Assembly: GCA_016765135.1 (NCBI GenBank) | Contig: JAESQN010000031.1 | Span: 152,801 to 216,800, forward strand | DNA length: 64,000 bases | Reading direction: 5' to 3' | Source of the DNA: Robiginitomaculum sp. | GTDB lineage: Bacteria > Pseudomonadota > Alphaproteobacteria > Caulobacterales > Maricaulaceae | Part shown: piece after piece, positions 45,092 through 53,558 of the stretch | How positions within the stretch are numbered: the stretch's first letter is position 1 | Layout of the letters: each line of letters begins with the position of its first letter | The notes under the pieces: model-generated | What the model saw: the letters and a program-made list of their open reading frames with translations, nothing else | What the model was told of the DNA's origin: nothing | Database searches by the model: none | Translations under genes and position numbers: made by a program

Positions 45092-46085
45092 TATATCCAT
45101 ACAGGCTTTGCGCCTTCTTTGCCTAATGCTTGCGAGTGTGGTGACATTGGTCGCTTGTCAACAAACCCGAGACACCAAAATCATCAGGATGGCCCATGGT
45201 CTGGACGTCACGCATCCGGTGCACCATGCCATAAAGCATATGGACGAGCAATTACGTGTGCTGTCTGGCGGGACAATGCAAATTGATATCTATCCTAGCG
45301 GACAATTAGGCTCTGAGCGTGAGCTAATTGAGCTGTTACAAATCGGCTCTCTGGGCATGACCAAAGTGTCCGCCAGCCCGCTGGAAAGCTTCGTACCCGA
45401 GATGAAAATTTTCAGCATCCCCTATGTGTTTAACGATAATGAACATTTGTGGCGCGTTTTAAATGGCAGCATTGGCAAAGGGCTTTTAGCCGCGACACAG
45501 AAATACCGCATTCGCGGCATGGCGTATTATGACGCAGGGAGCCGCAGTTTTTATTCTTGCAAGAAACCAATTTATACTCCGGAGGATTTGGCTGGCATGA
45601 AAATTCGCGTGCAAAAAAGCCAAACTTCAATAGATATGGTCGCCGCCCTTGGCGGATCTGCTACGCCCATATCATGGGGAGAATTATATACCGCCTTGCA
45701 ACAAGGTGTTGTCGATGGTGCGGAGAATAACCCGCCAAGCTTTCATCTCTCCAAGCATTATGAGGTTTGTAAATATTACACCATAGATGAGCATACGTCT
45801 GTACCCGATGTGATTTTACTGAGCAATGTTGTTTGGGAGGCGCTATCTGCCCAAGAGCAAAAGTGGCTGCAACAAGCCGTTGATGCCTCTGTCATCTATC
45901 AACGCGAACGCTGGAAAGCGGCCACACAGGAAGCCATGCGGGCCGTACAAAATGCCGGGGTGGAGGTTATCTATCCCGATAAATTATTGTTCCAGCAAAA
46001 AGTAGTAGGTCTGCATCAAGGCTATCAAGACACAAAAATCGGGGCATTGTTATCCGCCATCAAATCCGAGGGGGAAATACAATGA
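45084..46085 (+). CDS. TRAP transporter solute-binding lipoprotein (DctP family)
   Basis: The 333-residue DctP protein starts with TTG 45084, supported by a strong AAGGAGG six bases upstream; the start lies in the last codons of kdgK. The signal ends in lipobox LVAC, so the binding protein is membrane-tethered instead of free in the periplasm, which is less usual. Family segments are IDIYPSGQLGSERELIELLQIG, FSIPYVF, GMKIRVQKSQ and GVVDGAENNPPSF, with the Arg of KIRVQ for binding a carboxylate. Cargo is probably a hexuronate. Confidence 0.88.
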   Translation: MRNISIQALRLLCLMLASVVTLVACQQTRDTKIIRMAHGLDVTHPVHHAIKHMDEQLRVLSGGTMQIDIYPSGQLGSERELIELLQIGSLGMTKVSASPLESFVPEMKIFSIPYVFNDNEHLWRVLNGSIGKGLLAATQKYRIRGMAYYDAGSRSFYSCKKPIYTPEDLAGMKIRVQKSQTSIDMVAALGGSATPISWGELYTALQQGVVDGAENNPPSFHLSKHYEVCKYYTIDEHTSVPDVILLSNVVWEALSAQEQKWLQQAVDASVIYQRERWKAATQEAMRAVQNAGVEVIYPDKLLFQQKVVGLHQGYQDTKIGALLSAIKSEGEIQ

Positions 46086-46570
46086 CAGCCCTGACAAGCA
46101 TAGTTGATAGAGTTCTGCGCACCGTTTTAATCTTCCTTATGGGGTTTTTGGTTGTCGTGGTGAGCTGGCAGGTTATCAGCCGGTATATTTTATCAAGCCC
46201 AAGTTCCTATACTGAAGAAATCGCCCGTTTCACCCTGATCTGGATCGGCCTTCTGGGCGCGGCCCATGCCCTGCGGATGCGGATGCATTTGGGTATCGAT
46301 TTACTGGTCAACAAACTTACGGGCAAAGCCAAATCCGTTGTGTTGATGTTCTCGTGGCTTGTCAGTCTGTCCTTTGCTTTCTTTGCCATGACGGTTGGCG
46401 GGTTTTATCTGGTGCAACTAACATTGGCTCTGGAACAAACATCGGCGGCCCTGGGTATTAAGATGGGCTATGTTTATCTAGCCATTCCCTTTAGCGGTCT
46501 TTTGATGTGTTTTTATATTATGCCGCCGCTTTACAGTACCGTAAAAGCGGTTTTTCGGAGACCCTTATAA
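46082..46570 (+). CDS. TRAP transporter small membrane subunit (DctQ family)
   Basis: A 162-residue protein with four hydrophobic helices and the DctQ pattern VVSWQVISRYILSSPSSYTEEIARF near residue 25, then WIGLLGAAHALRMRMHLGIDLL. It overlaps the DctP gene by four bases and the DctM gene by one (TAATG), so the three TRAP parts are made together. Confidence 0.92.
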   Translation: MTALTSIVDRVLRTVLIFLMGFLVVVVSWQVISRYILSSPSSYTEEIARFTLIWIGLLGAAHALRMRMHLGIDLLVNKLTGKAKSVVLMFSWLVSLSFAFFAMTVGGFYLVQLTLALEQTSAALGIKMGYVYLAIPFSGLLMCFYIMPPLYSTVKAVFRRPL

Positions 46571-47871
46571 TGGATATTGCTATCATTATTTTGCTGGTAA
46601 CTTTCATTGTCTTTATGGCCATTGATGTGCCTATTGCCATCTCGATCGGCATGGCAACTCTACTGGCGCTTCTGGTTTCCGTCGATACGGCGCCCGCCCT
46701 GACAACTGTTGCCCAACGAATGGCCGGAGGGATTAACAGTTTTGCCTTGCTGGCCATTCCGTTTTTCATTCTTTCGGGTCAAATTATGGGGCAGGGCGGC
46801 ATTGCCCGCCGCCTGATCGAATTTGCCAAAGCTCTTATTGGTAGTTTTCCCGGCGGGCTGGCATTGGTAAATGTTGCTTCGTCTATGCTGTTTGGCTCCA
46901 TTTCCGGCTCCGCTGTTGCCGCCACATCTGCCATTGGCGGGTTCATGATCCCGGCCATGAAAAAAGAAGGGTATGACGATAATTTCAGCACTGCAATTAC
47001 GGTCACCTCGGCGACGACAGGCTTGCTCATTCCGCCCAGCAATATTCTTATTGTCTATTCCCTTGCCAGCGGCGGCGTTTCTATCGCCGCCTTATTTGTT
47101 GCCGGATACATCCCCGGTATTTTGGTCGGGCTGGGCCTGATGATGGTTAGTGCAATCTATGCCAAACGCAAAGGCCTGATTTCCGGGCAAAGGGTTCCCC
47201 TGCCCCAGGCACTGGCCAAAACACTTGACGCCCTGCCCAGCCTGTTTCTCATCTTCTTGATTATTGGCGGCATTATTGGCGGCATGTTCACCCCCACCGA
47301 AGCCGGAGCAGTGGCAGTGCTGTACTCCTTGGCGTTATCCGTCGTGGTTTACAAGGAAGTCAAGGTTCGGGACTTGCCGGACATTTTGTTAAAATCAGTC
47401 GAGATTACGGCGATTGTGATGTTGTTGATCGGGGCATCGGCTGCCATGTCCTGGGTAATGTCATTTGAAAACCTGCCCCAACAAATCAGCGCCGGACTGC
47501 TAGGTTTATCCGATAACCCGATTATCATCTTGCTGATGATCAATCTGATCTTGTTGGTCGTTGGTACATTTATGGACATGACGCCGGCCGTGCTAATCTT
47601 TACGCCGATTTTCCTGCCTATTGCTGTGCTCATGGGTATTTCGCCCTTGCATTTCGGTATTATGATGATTTTGAATTTATGCGTTGGCCTCTGCACACCG
47701 CCCGTTGGTAGCGTCTTGTTTGTCGGGTGTAGTATTGGCAAAATTTCTATTGCCGATATCATCCGCCCGCTCATCCCCATGTATTTCGCTATGTTTGCCG
47801 TATTAGGCTTGGTAACAGCGTTCCCCATATTAAGCGAAGGCCTGCCTCGGTTGTTGGGCCTCATTGATTAA
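46570..47871 (+). CDS. TRAP transporter large membrane subunit (DctM family)
   Basis: Start ATG 46570 (MDIAIIILLVTFIVFMAIDVPIAI) gives 433 residues with about 12 hydrophobic helices. DctM landmarks: NSFALLAIPFFILSGQIMGQGG, SMLFGSISGSAVAATSAIGGFMIPAM, PPSNILIVYSLASGG and CVGLCTPPVGSVLF. It is the Na+-driven channel of the TRAP system, working with the lipoprotein and DctQ above. Confidence 0.95.
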   Translation: MDIAIIILLVTFIVFMAIDVPIAISIGMATLLALLVSVDTAPALTTVAQRMAGGINSFALLAIPFFILSGQIMGQGGIARRLIEFAKALIGSFPGGLALVNVASSMLFGSISGSAVAATSAIGGFMIPAMKKEGYDDNFSTAITVTSATTGLLIPPSNILIVYSLASGGVSIAALFVAGYIPGILVGLGLMMVSAIYAKRKGLISGQRVPLPQALAKTLDALPSLFLIFLIIGGIIGGMFTPTEAGAVAVLYSLALSVVVYKEVKVRDLPDILLKSVEITAIVMLLIGASAAMSWVMSFENLPQQISAGLLGLSDNPIIILLMINLILLVVGTFMDMTPAVLIFTPIFLPIAVLMGISPLHFGIMMILNLCVGLCTPPVGSVLFVGCSIGKISIADIIRPLIPMYFAMFAVLGLVTAFPILSEGLPRLLGLID

Positions 47872-47942
47872 AGCGGATGCTCTATTCAATTGGCATACCA
47901 AATTGGTGTCTTGATATAATAGAGATTGGACATTTGAAGCTA

Positions 47943-49229
47943 ATGACAAATGAATATTCAAAAGCCAGGCTTGCTTTACGCAGCCTCTTTGATGCAGCGA
48001 CCGAGGCCGTTTCCGCGAGTGTTGCGATGCCGAAGAGACTGCCTCACAGTAAAACCGGCAGGACACTGATTATCGGCGCAGGCAAGGGCGCTGCGGCGAT
48101 GACCCAAATTGCCTGCACGCGCATCAAGGGCGATGTATCGGGCCTGGTTGTGACCAGATATGGTCACGGCGTGAAACCGGGCGCCATTCCCCGGTCAATT
48201 GAGGTGATTGAAGCCAGCCATCCGGTGCCGGATAGTGCGGGCGAAAGGGCTGCGATAAGTGCGCTCAATATGGCCCACGACCTTGGATGTAATGACCATC
48301 TTCTGATGCTGATCAGTGGTGGTGCCTCGGCCCTTTTGACCCTGCCAGTGCCGGGTATCACCCTTGTTGACAAACAAAAAATTACCAAGCAACTCTTGGC
48401 ATCCGGTGCCACGATTTTAGAAATAAATTGCGTTCGAAAACATCTTTCACTGATTAAGGGCGGACGTCTTGCGTTGGCCGCTAGCCCAGCCAAAGTAAGT
48501 ACTTTTCTAATTTCGGATGTCCCCGGAGACGACCCTTCCTTTGTCGGGTCAGGCCCGACAATTGCCGACCACACCACCCTTGAGCAAGCTAGAAAAATCA
48601 TTAAACGTTATCAAATTGAGGCGAACGCGGCTGTCATCTCAGCCTTAAACAACCCTGATAACGAAACGCCCGGCCCCGATGTTTTGGGGCTTGCGGGTAA
48701 CGAAGTGCAGATCATTGCCAGGGCGCGTGATGCCCTGAACGCTGCGGCAAATCTTGCGGCTGAGTGGGGCTATAACGTCACCGATCTAGGTGATGATTTG
48801 CAGGCAGAATCGCGCCGCCTTGGCGCCAAACATGCCGCGCTTGCCCGGAGGTTATCGGCGAACAATGAAAGGCGGGTTATTATTTCCGGTGGTGAAACGA
48901 CCGTCACGGTAAAAAATAAATCCGGGCGAGGAGGGCGTAATCTGGAATACCTTTTGGGGCTGGCAATCGGCCTTGATGGCGAACCCAATATCTCAGCTAT
49001 TGCTTGCGATACGGACGGCATAGACGGGACAGAAAATAATGCTGGCGCGATTATTACCCCCGACACATTAACCCGCGCAAGAAAATTGGGTCATGACCCT
49101 AGAGCATATCTGTCGGAGAATAATGGCTATATGTTCTTTGAGAAATTGGGAGATTTGGTGATAACAGGGCCAACCCGCACAAATACCAACGACTTTAGGG
49201 CGATCATCATTGACCCGGATCAACAATGA
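47943..49229 (+). CDS. Glycerate 2-kinase (MOFRL/GckA family)
   Basis: Start ATG 47943 (MTNEYSKARLALRSLFDAA) gives 428 residues; an upstream ATG at 47877 lacks a ribosome site. Family segments: LIIGAGKGAAAM, ISGGASALLTLPVPGITL, SDVPGDDPSFVGSGPT, VIISGGETTVTV, and CDTDGIDGTENNAGA. It phosphorylates glycerate to 2-phosphoglycerate. No enzyme in the operon makes glycerate, so it implies an extra branch or a glycerate-like TRAP cargo. Last gene of the manD operon. Confidence 0.9.
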   Translation: MTNEYSKARLALRSLFDAATEAVSASVAMPKRLPHSKTGRTLIIGAGKGAAAMTQIACTRIKGDVSGLVVTRYGHGVKPGAIPRSIEVIEASHPVPDSAGERAAISALNMAHDLGCNDHLLMLISGGASALLTLPVPGITLVDKQKITKQLLASGATILEINCVRKHLSLIKGGRLALAASPAKVSTFLISDVPGDDPSFVGSGPTIADHTTLEQARKIIKRYQIEANAAVISALNNPDNETPGPDVLGLAGNEVQIIARARDALNAAANLAAEWGYNVTDLGDDLQAESRRLGAKHAALARRLSANNERRVIISGGETTVTVKNKSGRGGRNLEYLLGLAIGLDGEPNISAIACDTDGIDGTENNAGAIITPDTLTRARKLGHDPRAYLSENNGYMFFEKLGDLVITGPTRTNTNDFRAIIIDPDQQ

Positions 49230-49412
49230 TTTCCCCGCAAATTCATTTACGCCTTAATTGGGTCAGACCAATTTACTTTGTAGGTCCGTAATGAGCTTGC
49301 CCAATTTTTCTGTGTTTAGTATGCACCTTCCCTTTATTGAACTCTCGCACCGAATAGCGCGAGCATGGTTGCATATTCTTCGTTCAACACTCTACGGTAT
49401 CATTTTGCGGCA

Positions 49413-49955
49413 TCATTTGGCGTCTGCCGGAATGGTGAGATAGGTTCCTCTATGCTCCGGAGATTGAACACCAATAATGGCGGCCTCCACCCCGTCCGGT
49501 TTAAACCGGATCGCGGCGATGCCGTTTGCAAGCTCGACCTTTTTGCTTCCCGTGGGTATGCCGAGGTTTTGGGCAAGCGTGCCGCCGCCGCCGTGGGTGA
49601 AATATACCCGCTGTTGGCAAGATGTGCAGCGAAGCCCCTTATTGTCAACTGCCTCGGCAGTGATAAGTAAGGTGCCGTCCCCGTTTCCGTCCCCGTTTCC
49701 GTCTTTGGCGGGTGCATAACTTAGGATAATATCCGCCAGCGCGCCGGGCTTTTGTGTCACATATTCAATGTCGATAGCATGGGCCGCGACAACTTTACCT
49801 TTATTATCAACGCCTTCGACGCTGAGACGATTAGTACCCTCACTGAAGATGACGGGCCATGTTAGCCCCGATGCCGGGAACTTTGTGATATCGCGTTCTC
49901 TATCACCAAGGGATATACCGTTTAGGCTAAGTGTCGCGCGCGCCGTATTGTGCAA
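49413..49955 (-). pseudogene. C-terminal part of frameshifted GH2 gene (DUF4982-like domain)
   Basis: This frame continues the GH2 protein of 49922-52003 after a one-base shift. It opens with HNTARATLSLNGISLG, the usual start of the DUF4982/Ig-like domain after the barrel, then reads to a natural stop (YLTIPADAK). If one base is added in the A6 run at 49954-49959 the two frames join as ...ISVFLHNTARATLSLNG. A run DGNGDGNGDG interrupts the domain near its middle. It probably is not translated on its own unless slippage occurs. Confidence 0.7.
49675..49703. repeat. 12-bp coding microsatellite in the GH2 C-terminal domain
   Basis: CCGTCCCCGTTT is present twice plus five further bases, on the minus strand giving the protein repeat DGNGDGNGDG. 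Such units change copy number by slippage; being 12 bases long, a change keeps the frame. The acidic Asp/Asn-Gly loop could bind calcium or act as a linker. Confidence 0.6.
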
Positions 49956-52003
49956 AAAACAGAGATTGTTTTTTCCTCACCGACAGCGCCGTTGCGCGCG
50001 GTCCAAGTTTCCGATTCGATATAACAGCTCGGCTCGTCGCTCCAATAGCTCTTGAAAACATAATAGGCGTCCTTTGGTTTACCTGCGCGGTCAACCAGTC
50101 CTTTTTGGTTGACGAACGGGATTGGGTTTTCAGGCCTGATCGGTGTTCCGAAATCCTTGAACGCCCATTGCGCATTGCCCGCGAACAAAGGGTCTGTCTC
50201 CGATAAACGCAAATGCCAGTCAAACAGATCGACGATATAGGTTTCGTCCCAGACATGTGCGCGGGCGACACTGACAATCCCCGTCTGATTGATGGTTTCG
50301 GCAACACCGCCACCTGGTGCCGCAGCAGAGACGCCAGCAGCGCCGAACGGGTCTTCTACATGCCGACCTCTATGGGAAGAGCCGCCGTATTCCATGTGTA
50401 AAAGGGCAGGGAACTCTTTGCGTGCCTGCGCCATTCCGTCTTCATACTGGCCGTACCCGCCCCGATACCAACCCGCCCAAATTGACGGTGAATAGACATC
50501 TACAATGTCGGCACCTTCTGGGAATTTTCGGATTGCCGTTGGCCGGTAGGGGTCCATTTCTTTGGCAATTTTATGCAGCGCCGCCAGCTCAGCTTTTACG
50601 GACGCGATATCGCCGCCACCTTCAAAATCCGGCAGCCAATACATCTCATTACCAAGTGACCAGAAAAAGACGCTTGGGTGATTATAGTTTTGAACAATCA
50701 TTTTGCGCAGAAGGCTTTGTGTCGTCGCCCGCCATTCGTCGCCGCCAACGCCGCCCCGGCACCAAGCCAGTTCATCCCAAAGAATAAGCCCTAACTCATC
50801 CGCTGCCCGGTAAACTTCAGGATCTTGCGGATAATGACCGAGACGAACAAAATTTGCGCCTATATTTTTAATCGCTTCCATATCAGCGCGGTGCATTTCA
50901 TTCGACATGGCCGACCCGACGCCTGCATGTTCCTCATGTCTGTGGGTGCCGCGTAAAAGCAGCCGCTCGCCATTGAGATAGAAGGCTCCGTGTGGTTCAA
51001 AATGATACCAGCGAAACCCCAAGGGATGGCGCTGCGTGTCAGTGACGGTTCCGTCCTTATCAAGCAGGCTGACCTCAACCTGATAAAGCGACGGGGTTTT
51101 GGGTGACCACAAAGCAGGTGATGCTATGGTGATCGGCGCAAAAACTGCCTGTACCGCTGTGCCGACCACACTTGTCTTTTGTACGGCTTCGGCTGCGATT
51201 GTGCCGTCTGGTGCCAGAATTTTAACACTGACCATTCTGGCATCGTCGCCGGGGCTTGCATGTACCGTACTCACGATGCTGACAATACCGGCTTTAGCTG
51301 AAACAGACGGTGTGCTAATGGCAACACGGCTCAGATGGATTGCTGGCTTGGTAACAAAATAAACGTCGCGCGTCAGGCCACCGAACAAAAAGAAATCCGA
51401 TTTTTGCGACGGGATGATATTGCGATCAACACTGTTATCAACACGAACCATAATATCAGTAGGCTCATTGACCTGGATATAAGGTGTAATATCAATATCA
51501 AAGCCGACATAGCCGCCGACATGCTCGCCCGCTTTCTTTCCGTTCACATAAATCTCGGCCCGCATTTGTGCTGCTTCAAAGTGCAGCAGATAACGCTTGG
51601 CCGTATTAGAGGCAGGCACAACAATCATTTTTCGATACCACGATGCATCGCGTCTGTAGCCTGTGATGACGTCCGTCGTATCAAGCGCATTCCATGTATG
51701 TGGCAGATTGACCTTTGCCCACCCTTGTGCCGCGCGCGCAACCGCAACATCCGGTGTACGGTCTTCAAGATAGCCCCAATCCGGGTTGAGCAATTGACGG
51801 TTACTGACAATTTGAAGCGGTGCCCCAGACAATGCGCCTGAGCCAGACACTACGCCTGAGAATGAGGCAGCCCTAGTTACCTCTTTATCCCGATGATCCG
51901 TCGAAGGCGAACAGGCGGCAAACATCCCCGCCCATAACAATCCAAACAGTAAGGAAAACAGCCGCCTATTTCCTAGCACAACCTTCTTAAACATATGCCG
52001 CAT
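49922..52003 (-). CDS. GH2 family beta-galactosidase-like lipoprotein (N-terminal part, frameshifted)
   Basis: The 693-residue frame starts at ATG 52003 behind AGGAGA. It has a lipoprotein signal (lipobox FAAC), then GH2 sugar-binding (about 80-215), Ig-like (220-325) and barrel: LLLRGTHRHEEHAGVG, NFVRLGHYPQDPEVY, acid/base Glu in FFWSLGNEMYW, nucleophile Glu in LLHMEYGGSSHRG. The frame ends early in VFCTIRRARHLA, within a C-terminal domain that continues in another frame at 49413-49955. The barrel is complete, so the shortened protein may be active. Three TTGGTAAG-type half-sites lie upstream (52088-52139). Confidence 0.82.
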   Translation of the reverse strand: MRHMFKKVVLGNRRLFSLLFGLLWAGMFAACSPSTDHRDKEVTRAASFSGVVSGSGALSGAPLQIVSNRQLLNPDWGYLEDRTPDVAVARAAQGWAKVNLPHTWNALDTTDVITGYRRDASWYRKMIVVPASNTAKRYLLHFEAAQMRAEIYVNGKKAGEHVGGYVGFDIDITPYIQVNEPTDIMVRVDNSVDRNIIPSQKSDFFLFGGLTRDVYFVTKPAIHLSRVAISTPSVSAKAGIVSIVSTVHASPGDDARMVSVKILAPDGTIAAEAVQKTSVVGTAVQAVFAPITIASPALWSPKTPSLYQVEVSLLDKDGTVTDTQRHPLGFRWYHFEPHGAFYLNGERLLLRGTHRHEEHAGVGSAMSNEMHRADMEAIKNIGANFVRLGHYPQDPEVYRAADELGLILWDELAWCRGGVGGDEWRATTQSLLRKMIVQNYNHPSVFFWSLGNEMYWLPDFEGGGDIASVKAELAALHKIAKEMDPYRPTAIRKFPEGADIVDVYSPSIWAGWYRGGYGQYEDGMAQARKEFPALLHMEYGGSSHRGRHVEDPFGAAGVSAAAPGGGVAETINQTGIVSVARAHVWDETYIVDLFDWHLRLSETDPLFAGNAQWAFKDFGTPIRPENPIPFVNQKGLVDRAGKPKDAYYVFKSYWSDEPSCYIESETWTARNGAVGEEKTISVFCTIRRARHLA

Positions 52004-52087
52004 ACTAAAATTCTCCTTACACGTATAAAATATAGCTGGCTTTATGTGGTTTCATGCGCATACCTATATTAAATGGAACTTATACAC

Positions 52088-52139
52088 CTGACCAAAATAA
52101 TTAAAGCTACCTTACCAAAATATAAATCTATCTTACCAA
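52088..52139 (-). promoter_or_regulatory. Three direct TTGG(T/A)-type half-sites upstream of the GH2 gene
   Basis: On the plus strand CTGACCAA (52088-52095), CTTACCAA (52111-52118) and CTTACCAA (52132-52139) are spaced 23 and 21 bases, each followed by AA. On the gene strand they read TTTTGGTAAG, TTTTGGTAAG and TTTTGGTCAG. The pattern copies the pair before the TonB receptor. The rest of 52004-52264 has no gene that I can see. Confidence 0.55.
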
Positions 52140-52264
52140 AAGCCCTTTACTGTAGCAAGAAAATAATCTGAGAGCCAATAACCGCCATACCGCCTTCGGC
52201 ACTGTCAGAGTAAATTGAGTTTTGGATAAATTCGACCATGGGGTAACAACCGTATCTCTGTTTC

Positions 52265-52479
52265 TTATTTTTGCCAGGCGCATCCTCTTTTGAGGATTGC
52301 GTTTGCGAGGATGATCAGTTTCCTGGCGACGACGGTCATGACCTGTTTGTGTGGTTTGCCTTTTGCTTTCAGGCGGGCCGCGAAGGTCTGCATACCACTA
52401 GCGCGGTTCATCGGGGTGAGCCCCGTCAGCGCCGCCCCAGTCTTGTTGGCCAGGCTGCCAAGCTCGGGCTTTGCAGGGT
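52265..52479 (-). mobile_element. IS110-family transposase C-terminal remnant
   Basis: The minus-strand frame ending at TAA 52265-52267 reads PELGSLANKTGAALTGLTPM, then NRASG, then ARLKAKGKPHKQ and RKLIILANAIL: the C-terminal transposase_20 domain of IS110/IS116/IS902 elements. The Arg/Gly-rich stretch normally between NR-x-SG and the FY-x-RL segment is missing (about 25 residues), so an internal deletion is present. No N-terminal half exists in the window. It abuts the 3' break of the zwf pseudogene. Confidence 0.8.
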
Positions 52480-52664
52480 ATGACTGTTGTAAATATCACC
52501 AGCCTCATTTTCCAGGAAAGCTAATTTGCTTTCCTGCTTGTTCGGGTCTGTATCAAGCGCCGCCGTTTGATAGCCAAATGGCGTTTTCGAGGTAGCAAGA
52601 TAATCATCAGTTAAATTTGGATAGGCGTTAGATGATGTGGTAATACCCCCATATTTAGGGGTGC

Positions 52665-53550
52665 TCGCCTTGATAATACCAGTGGTGTATTGACCCCGGA
52701 CTGTATTTTGCTTGACCGTATCTACTGAAAATCGTTTCAAGGCTTTTAAAACCTTGATTTTTTCCGTGCGTACATCGTCGGCATCTAATGTGTTTGGCGG
52801 CTCCATTGCCGTTAGGCACAAGAGCTGTAATAAATGGTTTTGGACCATATCGCGCACCGCGCCCGAGCGGTCATAATAATCGGCCCGGCCTTCAAGCCCA
52901 ATGTCTTCATCCATAGTGATTTGTACATGGTCGATGGCGTTGCGTTGCCAAACTGGCTCAAGCAGCGCATTGGCAAACCGCAAAACCAATAGGTTTTGAA
53001 CCGTCTCTTTGCCGAGATAATGGTCAATTCGGTAAATAGAGTTTTCCGGGAAAACCGCTCCAACGCCTTCGTTAATCGCTTTTGCCGACTCGAGGTCTTT
53101 CCCAATCGGTTTTTCCAGCACGAGTTTGGATTCAGACGTATTCAACCCGGCTTTGGCTCAGGCTTGACAAGTGGCTACATAAATCAGCGGTGTTGTTGCG
53201 AGGTAAAAAACTCGCGTCCGACCGTCCATATTCAGGCTATTGGATAGTAGTTGCCAGTCCGCTTCAAGGTCTGCCGCGTCTATCGAGGTGTAATCAATCT
53301 GCTTGGCAAATGCAGTCCATTGATCAGGCTTCTAATTCTGTGTGTGCTCCTGGCAAGCGGTTTTTGCCAGCCCAATAAATGCGTTCCTGTCAATTTCAGA
53401 ACGTGCAGTCCCTACGGTCCGGCAAGATGCATCAATTTGGCCATCCAGAAATCTGTGATACAGGGCAGGTAATAACTTACGCCGCGACAAATCGCCCGTC
53501 GCACCAAAAATGACAATATCAAACGGGTTAACCGGTATAAATTTAGCCAT
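52665..53550 (-). pseudogene. zwf: Glucose-6-phosphate 1-dehydrogenase, degraded
   Basis: The frame begins normally (MAKFIPVNPFDIVIFGATGD, nucleotide-binding) and continues in one frame through FYLATTP, LVLEKPIGKDL, YRIDHYLGKETVQNLLVLRF (substrate site) and MVQNHLLQLLCL. It is interrupted by TAG at 53332-53334 and TGA at 53158-53160 with no shift of frame. Homology stops near RGQYTTGII, about 295 codons in, so the last ~190 residues of the usual ~490 are gone. About 180 bases of unrelated sequence and the IS110 remnant follow. A functional copy must exist elsewhere if the Entner-Doudoroff/pentose route is used. Confidence 0.88.
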
Positions 53551-53558
53551 AATACTTT

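Noticed and set aside
49258..49272. TTGGGTCAGACCAAT palindrome after glycerate kinase
   Set aside because: Spacing between half-sites is one base longer than in the other operators and it lies between two gene ends, with no promoter to control.
53158..53160. In-frame TGA in zwf as a selenocysteine codon
   Set aside because: G6PDH has no selenoprotein form, and a second stop (TAG) plus loss of the 3' end show plain gene decay.
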